The translations under genes and the position numbers were made by a program. Source: Chitinophaga cymbidii (GTDB lineage Bacteria; Bacteroidota; Bacteroidia; Chitinophagales; Chitinophagaceae). Taken from it: a stretch of 64,000 bases of DNA. Where the stretch lies: positions 930,001 through 994,000 of the forward strand of contig NZ_BKAU01000005.1 in assembly GCF_007992715.1 (NCBI RefSeq), written 5' to 3'. Each line of letters begins with the position of its first letter. The stretch's first letter is position 1. Under the pieces are notes generated by a model. That model was given only the letters and a program-made list of their open reading frames with translations. It was not told where the DNA came from and did not search any database. Of this stretch, positions 1 through 10,300 are shown in pieces.

Positions 1-419
1 GCATTGCCGTGATATTCTATTTGTACGGAGCGCCTTTTATGGCGGCCTTGGAGGTGATCGTATATGCAGGCGCCATCATGGTGCTGATCATATTTTTTGT
101 GATGATGCTGAACCTCGGCCCGCAAACGGCCAGTGAAGAGCGGCTGTGGCTGACGCCACGCATATGGATAGGGCCGTCGTTATTGTGCGTGGTGCTGCTG
201 GTGGAGCTGGGATATCTCATCCTGCTGCCTTCCGAGCCGGTGGACGAGATCGTGACGGTAGACCCGAAAGCCGTTGGCCTCAGCCTTTTCGGCCCATATG
301 TACTGGCCGTGGAACTGGCCGGTATGCTGCTGATGGCGGGCATTGTGGGAGCTTATCACCTCGGCAGGCAAAAGAAAAAGATCACCCATCGTTTCCTTGA
401 AAAAACAGCAGAAGAATGA
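1..419 (+). CDS. nuoJ: NADH-quinone oxidoreductase subunit J (5' partial)
   Basis: Membrane subunit of the proton-pumping NADH:quinone oxidoreductase (complex I). The reading frame is already open at the window edge and runs from position 3, so the N-terminus lies upstream; the GTG at 9 is internal. The family signature around the conserved third helix is visible ([19 protein letters not shown]), followed by two further hydrophobic helices and a charged C-terminal tail. The stop codon overlaps the nuoK start by 4 nt (ATGA), which indicates translational coupling and one operon with nuoK-L-M-N. Identity is supported by sequence and by gene order. Confidence 0.95.
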   Translation, partial: IAVIFYLYGAPFMAALEVIVYAGAIMVLIIFFVMMLNLGPQTASEERLWLTPRIWIGPSLLCVVLLVELGYLILLPSEPVDEIVTVDPKAVGLSLFGPYVLAVELAGMLLMAGIVGAYHLGRQKKKITHRFLEKTAEE

Positions 420-721
420 TATCCGCTACTACAGCAGGGCTTATCCTTGCAGGTATTTTATTTACGCTCGGACTGATCAGCATCCTCATCCGCCGTAACA
501 TCATTTTCATGCTGATCTCCGTGGAGATCATGCTGAATGCGGCCGGACTGGCCTTTATCGTGGCAGAATCAAGATGGGGGCAGCCGGAGGGGCAGGTCAT
601 GTTCATGTTCATTCTGGCGATGGCGGCGGCGGAAGTGTCGGTAGGACTGGCGCTGATCCTGCAATTATATCATCAGTTAAAAACACTGGACAGTGATGAA
701 GCCAGCATCATGCGCGGATAA
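416..721 (+). CDS. nuoK: NADH-quinone oxidoreductase subunit K
   Basis: Small complex I membrane subunit of 101 residues, the usual NuoK length, with three transmembrane helices. The family's buried acidic residues are present: Glu in the helix reading [13 protein letters not shown] and Glu in the helix reading [11 protein letters not shown]; in characterised NuoK these take part in proton transfer. The start overlaps the nuoJ stop by 4 nt, and nuoL follows after 15 nt. Part of the nuo operon. Confidence 0.97.
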   Translation: MISATTAGLILAGILFTLGLISILIRRNIIFMLISVEIMLNAAGLAFIVAESRWGQPEGQVMFMFILAMAAAEVSVGLALILQLYHQLKTLDSDEASIMRG

Positions 722-736
722 CTAAATACGGACCTT

Positions 737-2593
737 ATGCAATGGATCTATCTCATCCCGGCATTGCCCTTCCTGGGCGCATTGATACTGATCCTGTTCT
801 CCCGGAGGATCGGTAAGGCAGGCGTATCCGTCATCGGCTGCGGCAGTGTGGGCATTGCCGCGCTCATCACGCTTATGGCGGGATATCAGCTGACGGCGCA
901 GGGGCTGGACCAGTTCACCCTGCCGTTGTGGAACTGGTTGTCCATCGGAAATTTTAACATCGGCATTACCCTGCACCTGGACGCATTGTCACTGGCCTTT
1001 ACGTTTGTGATCACGTTCGTGGGATTTCTTATCCATGTGTATTCCACCGGCTATATGTCGGATGACCCTGATTTCGCGCGTTTCTTCGCCTGCATGAACC
1101 TGTTTGTGGGCGCCATGCTGATGCTGGTGCTGGCCGATAACCTGCTGTTATTGTATTTCGGATGGGAAGGCGTGGGGCTGTGCAGTTACCTGCTGATCGG
1201 CTTCTGGTATAAAGATCCCGCCAACGGCGCCGCCGCGCGCAAGGCGTTCATCGTTACTCGTGTAGGCGATACCGCTATGGCCATTGCGCTGTTCCTGCTG
1301 GTGCAGCATACGCAAACACTGCAACTTTCCGCTATCCTGGAAAAAGCGCCGGCGCTGTGGGCTAGCGGCGATCCCACCGTTGTGCTGATCGCGTTCCTGC
1401 TCATTGGCGGCGCTGTGGGCAAGTCCGCGCAACTGCCGCTGCAAACCTGGTTGCCGGACGCGATGGCCGGTCCAACGCCCGTGAGCGCGCTGATACATGC
1501 CGCCACCATGGTAACGGCAGGCGTGTACCTCATTGCACGGACGAACGTGCTGTTCACATTATCTCCCGCCGCGCAGGCCACGGTGGGGATCATCGGGGCG
1601 GTAACCCTGCTGCTGGCAGGATGCAGTGCGCTGGTGCAAACAGATATCAAAAGAGTGCTGGCTTATTCCACCATCAGCCAGATCGGGTATATGTTCCTGG
1701 CATTGGGCGTGGGCGCCTGGTCTGCCGCCATTTTTCATTTTATCACGCATGCGTTCTTTAAAGCCCTGTTGTTCATGGGTGCGGGCGCTATCATTGTAGC
1801 GTTGCATCATGAGCAGGATATGTTTAAAATGGGCGGTCTGCGAAAGTCTTTGCCCGGCGTGTTCTGGGTGTTCCTCATTGGCTCGGCGTCGCTTGCGGCC
1901 ATTCCTTTCATTACCGCCGGTTTTTACAGCAAGGACCAGATCGTGTGGCTGGCGTGGACATCCCCGCTCGGAAGCCCCTGGTACTGGATCGCAGCGGTCA
2001 CCGGCGCATTCATTACCGCGATGTACACCTTCCGCATGGTGTTCCTCGTATTTTACGGAGATGTCAAAACAAAAGTGCATCACCATCCCGGCAATAATAT
2101 GATGGTGCCGCTGTACATACTTGCGGTGTTATCCACTATAGCCGGGTTTATAGAGCTGCCGCATACTTTGGGGCATGTTACCTTGCTCAGCGATTTCCTG
2201 GCGCCTGTACTGCCCGCGGTGGAATCGCACGGCTCCGTGGCGATGGAATGGGCATCGCAGGGCGCGGCGGCGGCGTTGTCTTTCCTCGGCATATACATCA
2301 TCTGGAAGTTCCTGCATGTTCCTTTTGCAGATGGCCTGAAGCAGTTCTGGAAGGACGGATGGGGCTTTGATACAGCATACGACTGGCTGTTTGTAAGGCC
2401 GTTCGTGCAGCTGTCGCGCATCAACAGGAAAGATGTGGTCGACCGGATTTATACCGGCATCGCGTATATAACGAAAGGCTTTCACCGGATGATGTCCGCC
2501 ACGCAAAGCGGTCTTCTCCGCTGGTATGTGATGGGGATTGTGATGGGCGCCGTGGTGATCCTGTCTGTGATCATCTGGCGCGAATTTGTATAA
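737..2593 (+). CDS. nuoL: NADH-quinone oxidoreductase subunit L
   Basis: Largest antiporter-like complex I subunit, 618 residues, expected to have about 16 transmembrane helices and a lateral amphipathic helix near the C-terminus. It carries the N-terminal Oxidored_q1_N domain followed by the proton-conducting Oxidored_q1 domain. Motifs seen include the Glu of FGWEGVGLCSYLLIGFW, KSAQLPLQTWLPDAMAGPTP and HAATMVTAGVYLI, all typical of NuoL. It sits between nuoK (15 nt upstream) and nuoM (17 nt downstream) in one transcription unit. Confidence 0.97.
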   Translation: MQWIYLIPALPFLGALILILFSRRIGKAGVSVIGCGSVGIAALITLMAGYQLTAQGLDQFTLPLWNWLSIGNFNIGITLHLDALSLAFTFVITFVGFLIHVYSTGYMSDDPDFARFFACMNLFVGAMLMLVLADNLLLLYFGWEGVGLCSYLLIGFWYKDPANGAAARKAFIVTRVGDTAMAIALFLLVQHTQTLQLSAILEKAPALWASGDPTVVLIAFLLIGGAVGKSAQLPLQTWLPDAMAGPTPVSALIHAATMVTAGVYLIARTNVLFTLSPAAQATVGIIGAVTLLLAGCSALVQTDIKRVLAYSTISQIGYMFLALGVGAWSAAIFHFITHAFFKALLFMGAGAIIVALHHEQDMFKMGGLRKSLPGVFWVFLIGSASLAAIPFITAGFYSKDQIVWLAWTSPLGSPWYWIAAVTGAFITAMYTFRMVFLVFYGDVKTKVHHHPGNNMMVPLYILAVLSTIAGFIELPHTLGHVTLLSDFLAPVLPAVESHGSVAMEWASQGAAAALSFLGIYIIWKFLHVPFADGLKQFWKDGWGFDTAYDWLFVRPFVQLSRINRKDVVDRIYTGIAYITKGFHRMMSATQSGLLRWYVMGIVMGAVVILSVIIWREFV

Positions 2594-2610
2594 CCATAAA
2601 CCGGTAACGC

Positions 2611-4110
2611 ATGATCCTTTTATTATTCATCCTCATTCCGATGGCAGGCGCGTTACTCGCCTGGATAGCGGCGGCATGGAACCAGGCTTTGCCGCGCTGG
2701 ATCGCGTTGCTGGCAATGACAGCGGACCTGGTGCTGGCGGCGGGGCTCTGGTGGCAGACGGAAAGCGCCACGGGCCCATGGCTTTCCACCTTTCACCGGG
2801 ACTGGATGCCGCGCTTCGGGATCAGCTTTTCGCTGGCGCTGGATGGCCTCAGCCTGCTGATGCTCATGCTCACGTTCTTTCTCGGAGCTTTGTCCGTACT
2901 GGTTTCATGGAACGAGATCAAAGAAAGGGTAGGGTTCTTCCATTTCAACCTGCTGTTCGTGCTCGCCGGCATCACCGGCGTTTTCCTCACAATGGACCTG
3001 TTCCTGTTCTATTTCTTCTGGGAAGTGATGCTCATACCGATGTACTTTCTCATCGGCATCTGGGGGCATGAGAACCGGATGTACGCGGCGTTCAAGTTCT
3101 TCATCTTCACCCAGGCCGGCGGCCTGCTGATGCTGCTGGCAATCCTGGGATTGTATTTTGTGCATGCACATAACACCAATGAATACACGTTCTCTTACTT
3201 TGCGCTGCTGAACACACCGATGGAGCAAACCACCGGCCGCTGGCTGATGCTGGGTTTCCTGACGGCTTTCATCGTTAAGCTGCCCGCATTTCCGCTCCAT
3301 ACCTGGCTGCCGGACGCGCATACGGAGGCGCCCACAGCGGGTTCCGTTGTGCTGGCGGGGTTGCTGCTGAAAACAGGGGCATATGGTATCCTGCGTTTTG
3401 TGCTGCCGTTGTTCCCGGAGGCATCGCAGGCTTTTGCGCCATGGATCATGCTGCTCGGCGCGGTGGGTATTCTGTACGGCGGCAAGCTGGCGTTTGCGCA
3501 GACGGACCTGAAGCGGCTGGTGGCGTACACGAGTGTGAGCCACATGGGGTTTGTGCTGCTGGGGGCGTTTGCGTTTTCCGAAATGGCGTACCAGGGCGTG
3601 GTGATGCAGATGATCACGCACGGCATCAGCACCGGCGCATTGTTTATGATCGCGGGGGTGTTGTATGAGCGGTTGCATACGCGCGAGCTGGAAAAGATGG
3701 GCGGGCTGTGGCCGGCGTTGCCGGGACTGGGTGTGGTGTCTATGGTGTTCGTGATGGCGTCGCTGGGGTTGCCGGGGCTGGGGAATTTCATTGCGGAGTT
3801 CCTGGTGCTGGCGGGAAGCTGGCAATCGCAGCCCTGGATCACGGTAGCCGCCACGATCGGGCTCGTCATCGCCACGATCTATTCCCTGCGCATCATGCAA
3901 AAAGTATTCTTTGGCGTGTCGTGGCGTGAATACAAGCTGCCGGACCTTTCTTTCCGGGAAGGTCTGATGCTGATGCCATTGATAGCCGTCATCATCTGGC
4001 TGGGCGTTTATCCCCAGCCCGTGATCCGCACGGTGAAACCTTCCATTCCCACGGTAGTGCTGGCGCCGCAGGCGCCTTACACGGACGTGGCCATTCATCC
4101 AACTAAATAA
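2611..4110 (+). CDS. nuoM: NADH-quinone oxidoreductase subunit M
   Basis: Second antiporter-like proton-pumping subunit of complex I, 499 residues and almost entirely transmembrane. Family motifs are the essential Glu in FFWEVMLIPMYFLIGIWG and the segment FPLHTWLPDAHTEAPTAGSV with its conserved Lys/His neighbours (KLPAFPLHTW). Directly follows nuoL and precedes nuoN by 6 nt. Confidence 0.97.
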   Translation: MILLLFILIPMAGALLAWIAAAWNQALPRWIALLAMTADLVLAAGLWWQTESATGPWLSTFHRDWMPRFGISFSLALDGLSLLMLMLTFFLGALSVLVSWNEIKERVGFFHFNLLFVLAGITGVFLTMDLFLFYFFWEVMLIPMYFLIGIWGHENRMYAAFKFFIFTQAGGLLMLLAILGLYFVHAHNTNEYTFSYFALLNTPMEQTTGRWLMLGFLTAFIVKLPAFPLHTWLPDAHTEAPTAGSVVLAGLLLKTGAYGILRFVLPLFPEASQAFAPWIMLLGAVGILYGGKLAFAQTDLKRLVAYTSVSHMGFVLLGAFAFSEMAYQGVVMQMITHGISTGALFMIAGVLYERLHTRELEKMGGLWPALPGLGVVSMVFVMASLGLPGLGNFIAEFLVLAGSWQSQPWITVAATIGLVIATIYSLRIMQKVFFGVSWREYKLPDLSFREGLMLMPLIAVIIWLGVYPQPVIRTVKPSIPTVVLAPQAPYTDVAIHPTK

Positions 4111-4116
4111 TAGTGT

Positions 4117-5556
4117 ATGTCAACATCCGGTCTTTTAAGCATACTGCCCTTACTGATCATCAGCGGATCTGCCGTGATCGCGATGTTGCTGGTGGCCATC
4201 AAAAGAAATCACCGCGTGATGCATGCCTTTACCGTGCTCGCTTTTCTGCTGGCCTTTTTATCCCTGTTCATACAGCCGTATGAAGTGCCTTATATGATCG
4301 CGCCGCTCTTTGTGGTGGACGCCTTTGCATTGTTCAACACGGGACTGATACTGGTGGCCGGCCTGAGCGTGCTGTTCCTTTCCTTCAGCTATTTTGAGCA
4401 ACGCGAGGAACGCAAGGAGGAATATTATATCCTGCTGCTGCTGGCAACGGTAGGAGGGCTGGTGCTGGTGATCAGCCAGCATTTCATTTCGCTGTTCCTC
4501 GGCCTGGAAACCATGAGCATCAGCCTGTACGGGCTGATCGCCTACCTCCGCAAACGCGAACGTTCTGATGAGGCAGGCATCAAATATCTGCTGCTGGCTG
4601 CTTTATCGTCCGCGTTCCTGCTTTTCGGGATGGCGCTGGTATATGCGCATACCGGAAGGATGGACTTTTCCGGCGTGGGCGCTTCCCTGCAAGCTGCACA
4701 CGAAGTGCCGGCCAGTGTAGTGGCAGGTTTCGGGTTGATGCTGATCGGGGTAGGTTTTAAGCTGGGCATTGTTCCGTTTCATATGTGGACGCCGGATATT
4801 TATGAAGGTTCCCCTTTGCCGGTGGCCGCCTATGTTGCAACAGTGTCCAAAGGCAGCATGCTGGTGCTCCTGATGCGTTTTTACCGGGACATTAACGGAT
4901 ATGAATACACGATACTCTGGTGGGTATTTGCCATCATTGCCATGGCGAGCATGTTTGTGGGTAACTGGCTGGCGTTGCTGCAGCAGAACGTCAAAAGATT
5001 GCTGGCCTATTCTTCCATTGCGCATATGGGTTACATCCTCATTGCTTTCCTGGCGGGGCTGCACGCCGGGCAGGAAGCGGTGATATTTTACCTGGTGGCG
5101 TATGTGATCACGAGCATCGGTGCGTTCGGGGTGCTGGCCATGCTGTCTGATAAAGTACGTGATGCTGAATTGCTGGAAGACTTTTCCGGCCTGTTCTGGC
5201 GGCAGCCTTGGCTGGCGGCTATTTTCACGGGCATGCTGTTGTCGCTTGCCGGTATTCCGCTGACAGCGGGCTTTATCGGCAAGTTCTATATCGTGGCGGC
5301 AGGTGTGGACGCCGGGCTGTGGCTTTTATTGGTGCTATTGATCGTTAATAGCGTGATCGGTCTTTTTTACTATATCCGCGTTATCGCCGTAATGTTCCAG
5401 CCATTGCGTGATGAGCAGGTACAGGCGAAGCGGGCCTCTCTTCCTTTCTTCGGCATCTTTGCTTTGTCCGCATTGATGGTCCTTTTGCTCTGGTTAGGCA
5501 TCTTCCCCTCCGGATTGATCGCGGTGATCCGTAACATGATGTTGACTATGAGCTGA
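4117..5556 (+). CDS. nuoN: NADH-quinone oxidoreductase subunit N
   Basis: Third antiporter-like complex I subunit, 479 residues. The Oxidored_q1 core is recognised by LFLGLETMSISLYGLIAYLR with its key Glu, GFKLGIVPFHMWTPDIYEG, and the LLAYSSIAHMGYILIA helix. It is the last nuo gene; a 123-nt gap with no convincing U-tract terminator separates it from the ferritin-like gene on the same strand. Confidence 0.97.
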   Translation: MSTSGLLSILPLLIISGSAVIAMLLVAIKRNHRVMHAFTVLAFLLAFLSLFIQPYEVPYMIAPLFVVDAFALFNTGLILVAGLSVLFLSFSYFEQREERKEEYYILLLLATVGGLVLVISQHFISLFLGLETMSISLYGLIAYLRKRERSDEAGIKYLLLAALSSAFLLFGMALVYAHTGRMDFSGVGASLQAAHEVPASVVAGFGLMLIGVGFKLGIVPFHMWTPDIYEGSPLPVAAYVATVSKGSMLVLLMRFYRDINGYEYTILWWVFAIIAMASMFVGNWLALLQQNVKRLLAYSSIAHMGYILIAFLAGLHAGQEAVIFYLVAYVITSIGAFGVLAMLSDKVRDAELLEDFSGLFWRQPWLAAIFTGMLLSLAGIPLTAGFIGKFYIVAAGVDAGLWLLLVLLIVNSVIGLFYYIRVIAVMFQPLRDEQVQAKRASLPFFGIFALSALMVLLLWLGIFPSGLIAVIRNMMLTMS

Positions 5557-5679
5557 TAGTTAAACAACTGTAGCAAATTTTTTTGGGGTTAGTGAAAACC
5601 AAGCATGTTCGCTTTGTCGTAGATGAAGGTGAACGCTTATTTATTCCACTTCTTTAAACCCGTATTAAATCCATAACAT

Positions 5680-6375
5680 ATGGCACATGAATTAATTGTT
5701 CCAAAGGAGCAAGGTGACAATGCTATGCTTTCTCCGAAAGGGATGCAGCGCAGAAAGTTCCTTACCCTGTTTGCCGGTACTGCCGCTGTGGCCGCGATTG
5801 CCGGCTGTTCAAAAGACGATAGCGGCGATGGTGGCATTTATCTCGGCAAAGACGACATCGGTATCCTGAACTATGCGTATGCGCTGGAACAGCTGGAAGC
5901 GGCGTTCTATACGCAGGTGGCCATGTCTTTTTACAGCGGTGTTACAGCGAACGAGCAGGCATTGCTGACGGATATCCGGGATCATGAGATCGCACACCGC
6001 GAGTTCTTCAAAAAAGCATTGGGTACAAATGCCATCCCCGCACTGGAAGTTAATTTTTCATCCATCAACTTCAGCAGCCGGGACAGTGTGCTTGGCACTG
6101 CCAAAGTGTTTGAGGACCTGGGTGTAAGCGCTTACAATGGCGCGGGCATGCTTATTAAAGATCCGCAATACCTGCTGCTCGCGGGCAAGATCGTTTCTGT
6201 GGAAGCGCGCCATGCCGCGCTGGTACGGGATCTTATCAACAATGGTTCTTTTGCGGACAATACAGTGGTAGACATGAACGGCCTCGACAAATCGAATCCG
6301 CCTTCCGTTGTGCTGTCTGCCGCAGCCGGCTTCCTGAAATCGAAACTGAATGCCAGCGGCCTTCCTACTTCATAA
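5680..6375 (+). CDS. exported ferritin-like domain lipoprotein (Ferritin_2-like)
   Basis: 231-residue protein of the ferritin-like/desiccation-related group. After a charged N-terminal stretch comes a twin-arginine-like signal (QRRKFLTLFAG) and a lipobox ending AIAGC at about residue 42, so it is probably Tat-exported and lipid-anchored. The mature part is a predicted four-helix bundle with repeated acidic and histidine motifs (ALEQLEAAFY, RDHEIAHREFF, SVEARHAALV) of the type that bind a di-metal site. A second ATG at 5725 (MLSPKGMQ) would give a shorter signal. A related protein follows after 15 nt, so the two are probably co-expressed. The physiological role is not known; metal, redox or stress functions are inferred from the fold only. 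Confidence 0.85.
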   Translation: MAHELIVPKEQGDNAMLSPKGMQRRKFLTLFAGTAAVAAIAGCSKDDSGDGGIYLGKDDIGILNYAYALEQLEAAFYTQVAMSFYSGVTANEQALLTDIRDHEIAHREFFKKALGTNAIPALEVNFSSINFSSRDSVLGTAKVFEDLGVSAYNGAGMLIKDPQYLLLAGKIVSVEARHAALVRDLINNGSFADNTVVDMNGLDKSNPPSVVLSAAAGFLKSKLNASGLPTS

Positions 6376-6390
6376 TTAAAAACTGTCACC

Positions 6391-7233
6391 ATGAATATCC
6401 ATCATATCATTACCGAACTGGAAAAGGTTGATCCTGAAGTATACGATCGTCTTGATTCAAGACGCGCCGTGATGAAGAGTTTTGCGAAGTTCAGCGGAAA
6501 ACTTGCGCTGGCGGCTGTTCCGCTAGCACTGGGCGGCATGTTCAAAAAAGCATACGGACAATCTACCGGCACCATCCTGGACGTACTGCAGTTCGCATTG
6601 ACGCTCGAACATCTTGAAGCGGAGTTTTACAAGAAAGCAGCTGCCGCGCCCAACCTTGTTCCCGCAGGGCCTCCGGCGGGTGCAATCGCGACCATCCGTG
6701 ATCATGAGGTGGCGCATGTGAAATTATTGCAGGACACGATCACTGCTTTGCAGGGAACACCCGGTCCCATGCCGGTATTCGATTTCTCCGCAGGCAATGG
6801 CAGCAACAATGGGCCGTTCAAAAACGTGTTCACAGATTATGATCTGTTCCTGGCCGTGGCCCAGACTTTTGAAGATACCGGCGTGAGGGCTTACAAAGGG
6901 CAGGCCGGGAATCTGATCTCCAACAACGATGTGCTGACGGCAGCGCTCAATATTCATTCGGTGGAAGCACGGCATGCGTCGCACATCCGCAGCATGCGCA
7001 GGGCGCGTACCAATAACTCCGCTATCAAACCGTGGATCACCGGCAAGGATACCGGCGGCATCGGCGCCGCGGTGCAGGCCAGCTATGACGGCGAAGAACT
7101 GACCAAACAGGCGAATATTGAGATCGTGGGGATCAATGGTACCAATATCAGTGCGAATGCGGCATCAGAGAGTTTTGATGAACCCCTGACCAAAGACCAG
7201 GTACTGGCTATTGTAGACCCGTTCATTGCATAG
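6391..7233 (+). CDS. exported ferritin-like domain protein (Ferritin_2-like), second of pair
   Basis: 280-residue relative of the preceding gene. The N-terminus has a twin-arginine-like export signal (DSRRAVMKSFAKFSG) and a hydrophobic segment, without an obvious lipobox, with probable cleavage near AYGQ. The body repeats the same metal-site pattern: ALTLEHLEAEFY, RDHEVAHVKLL, SVEARHASHI. It is longer than its neighbour through an extra C-terminal region of about 60 residues with no recognised domain. Adjacent pairs of this type probably act together. A strong hairpin without a U-tract follows at 7250-7281. Confidence 0.85.
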   Translation: MNIHHIITELEKVDPEVYDRLDSRRAVMKSFAKFSGKLALAAVPLALGGMFKKAYGQSTGTILDVLQFALTLEHLEAEFYKKAAAAPNLVPAGPPAGAIATIRDHEVAHVKLLQDTITALQGTPGPMPVFDFSAGNGSNNGPFKNVFTDYDLFLAVAQTFEDTGVRAYKGQAGNLISNNDVLTAALNIHSVEARHASHIRSMRRARTNNSAIKPWITGKDTGGIGAAVQASYDGEELTKQANIEIVGINGTNISANAASESFDEPLTKDQVLAIVDPFIA

Positions 7234-7249
7234 CTTTCCATCACAAGGG

Positions 7250-7281
7250 TTTGTCGGGGTGTCGCGAGGCGCCCTGACAAA
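7250..7281 (+). other. 12-bp hairpin downstream of the ferritin-like pair
   Basis: Inverted repeat with arms 7250-7261 and 7270-7281 (TTTGTCGGGGTG / CGCCCTGACAAA, two G-T wobbles) and an 8-nt loop. It lies 17 nt after the stop codon of the second ferritin-like gene, where a terminator would be expected, but no run of T follows on the plus strand. It could be an mRNA 3'-stabilising structure or an imperfect terminator. Confidence 0.5.
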
Positions 7282-7383
7282 CATCATTCACGTAATATTT
7301 GCAGGCTTTTTGCAGAATCTTGCGGTTTTTGGCCTATTTTGCGCTACAGCTGTTCCCGCAGCTATCTAAACCCATCACCGCTT

Positions 7384-10300
7384 ATGATCAATAAACTGCT
7401 TAGCCTGTCCATCGGCGCTATGATAGCCATGGCTCCTATGCCTGCACTGGCACAGACACAGACAAAACTATTAAGGAATCCCGCAGTCAGCGAAAGACAT
7501 ATCGCCTTCATGTATGCCGGCGATATCTGGATCGCCGGCCGGGATGGTTCCTCGCCCACAAGGCTTACCGTCAATCCCGCTTTTGAGCAGGACCCATATT
7601 TTTCCCCGGACGGAAAATGGATCGCCTTTACCGGCAACTACGACGGCAATTCCGATGTGTACATCATTCCTATTGAAGGCGGCGATCCGCGCCGCATTAC
7701 CTGGCATCCGGCGCGCGAGCTGGTGAGAGGCTGGGTGGACAATGAGCATGTACTCTTTGCCTCCGCCGCGGAGTCCACCACCGGCAGAACCACCCAGCTG
7801 TACAGCGTGAGCTTGAAAGGTGGCCTTCCTGCAGTGCATGCAAAGATCCCCGAAGCCACGCAGGGCGCGGTTTCCCCGGACGGCAAATTCACCGCGTACA
7901 TCAAAAATCCTGATCCCACCGAAGGCACATCCATCTACCGCCCTTTCAAAAGATACCGCGGAGGCTACATGCCGAAGATCTGGGTGTTCAACAATGCTAC
8001 CCACCAGATAGAAGAAATACCGCCGGCCAATTCCAACAACATTCGCCCCGTGTGGATCGGTAAAAGCGTCTATTTCCTGAGCGACCGGAATCATACCATG
8101 AACATCTTCCGTTATGATACCGATTCCAGACAGGTAACGCAGGTAACGAAGTATAAGGATGATGACGTAAAAACGCTGACCGGCGATGGAAAAACGCTCG
8201 CCTTTGAACAAGGCGCTACCATCCATCTGCTGGATGCCGCTACCGGCGCCGTAAAGGACCTGTCCATCAGCATCCGCGCGGATATTCCTTCCAAACGCCC
8301 GCATTATGAAAAGATCAGCAGCTTTGAACGTGTGAATATTTCCCCGACCGGCGTACGCATGCTGGCACAGGGGAGGGGAGAGATATTTTCCATCCCCAAA
8401 GAGAAAGGCGATGTGCGTAACATCTCCAACTCCCCTGGCACGCATGAACGCGACCCGGCATGGTCCCCCGACGGAAAATGGATCTCCTACACTTCCGACA
8501 AAGACGGCAACTACAAGCTGATCCTGCGCGATCAGAAAGCCATGAAAGAGCCTGTGGAAATTGAACTGGGCAAAACGGTCTACTATTTTTCACCTACCTG
8601 GTCCCCGGACAGCAAAAAGCTCGTTTACAGCGACGCGCATTTCAACCTGTATTATGTGGACGTGAACACCAAAAAGACCGTGCTGATAGACAATAATAAA
8701 AATGCCTCGATTCCTTCGGGCAGCTCCAATGTGTTCTCGCCTTCCTGGTCCCCCGATTCCAAATGGATCACCTATCTCAAAACCTCTCCCAACGAATACG
8801 GCGCCGTATACCTGTACAACCTGGAAACCGGTAAGTCCACGCCCGTTACGGACGTGATGAGCAATGCGGACGATCCTGTATTCAGCGCGGACGGCAAATA
8901 CATCTTCTTCCCGTCCAGCACCAACAGCGGCGCGGCTATCAGCGGGCTGCACATGCAGACGTACGACCGCAAGCCAACATCGAGCATCTATGCCGTGCTG
9001 CTGTCCAAAAGCACGCCCACGATCTTTACGCCGGAAAGCGACGAAGAAACAGTGAAGGACGATGCCGGCAAAAAGAAAGACACGGCCAAATCCAAAGAAA
9101 CGCCCACGAAAGATATCAAAGTGGACCTGGACGATATCCAGCAACGGATCATCGCTCTTCCGCTGCCGGCGGACGGTTACCGTTCACTGAACGGTAATGT
9201 GAAGGACAAACTGTTTTATTTCGTGGATGGCGAAATACGTTATTACGATCTGAAAGAAAGGAAGGCGGAAACTTTCACTAAAGCCAACGGCTATACTATC
9301 AGCGCCGATGGCAAGAAAATGATATTCTCCTCGCAGGGCGGATTCCAGATCGTGGGCACCGAGCGCAAGCCTAATCCCGGAGAAGGAAAGGTAGATATTT
9401 CAGGCGTGAGCTTGTACGTTGACCCGGTAGCGGAATGGAGCCAGATATTTGATGAAGTCTACAAGATCGAAAGCGATTTCTTTTACGTGAAGAATATGCA
9501 TGGGGTGGACTGGGAAGCGAATAAGAAACGGTATGCCGCGCTGCTGCCGCATGTCAGCAACCGCGCTGATCTCAACTACCTGCTCAACGAAATGATGAGC
9601 GAAATGGTAGTGGGCCATAACTATGTAGGCGCTGGCGACATTCCCGCCGGGCCGAATGTTTCCGGCGGCTTGCTGGGAGCGGACTTCGAGATCAGCAACG
9701 GCAGGTACCGTATCAAGCGGATCTATAGCGCGCTTTCCTGGAATCCATCGCTGAAAGCCCCGCTGGCCGTGCCAGGTGTGGAAGTGAAAGAAGGCGATTA
9801 TATCCTGGCCGTGAACGGCACACCGCTGACCGGCGATATGAGCATTTTCAGTTTGCTGCAAAACCAGGTGAACCGCCAGGTGGTGTTGCAGGTGAACGGC
9901 ACCGCCTCGGAAAGCGGCGCCAGGGAGATCATCGTGGAACCGATAGATATGCAGAAAGAATACGAATTGCGCAAGATCAACTGGATAGAAGACAACCGGA
10001 AGAAAGTCGATCAGCTCAGCAACGGCAGGATCGCTTATGTGTACATGCTGAACACCGGGTTTGAGGGATATACATTTTTCAACCGTTATTATTTTGCGCA
10101 GGCTGACAAGCAGGCGTTGCTGCTGGACGAACGGTTTAACGGCGGCGGTTCGGTAGCGGATTATGTAATAGATGTACTGAACAGGGAAGTGTTGAGTTAT
10201 TGGGGCGTGAGGGATGGCCGCAGCTTCACAACACCGGGTAACGGGATTTATGGTCCCAAGGCGATGCTGATCAATGAATACGCGGGTTCCGGGGGAGATA

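Noticed and set aside
2905-4098. Minus-strand frame of 397 codons opposite nuoM
   Set aside because: Arg/His/Gln-rich shadow; nuoM is clear.
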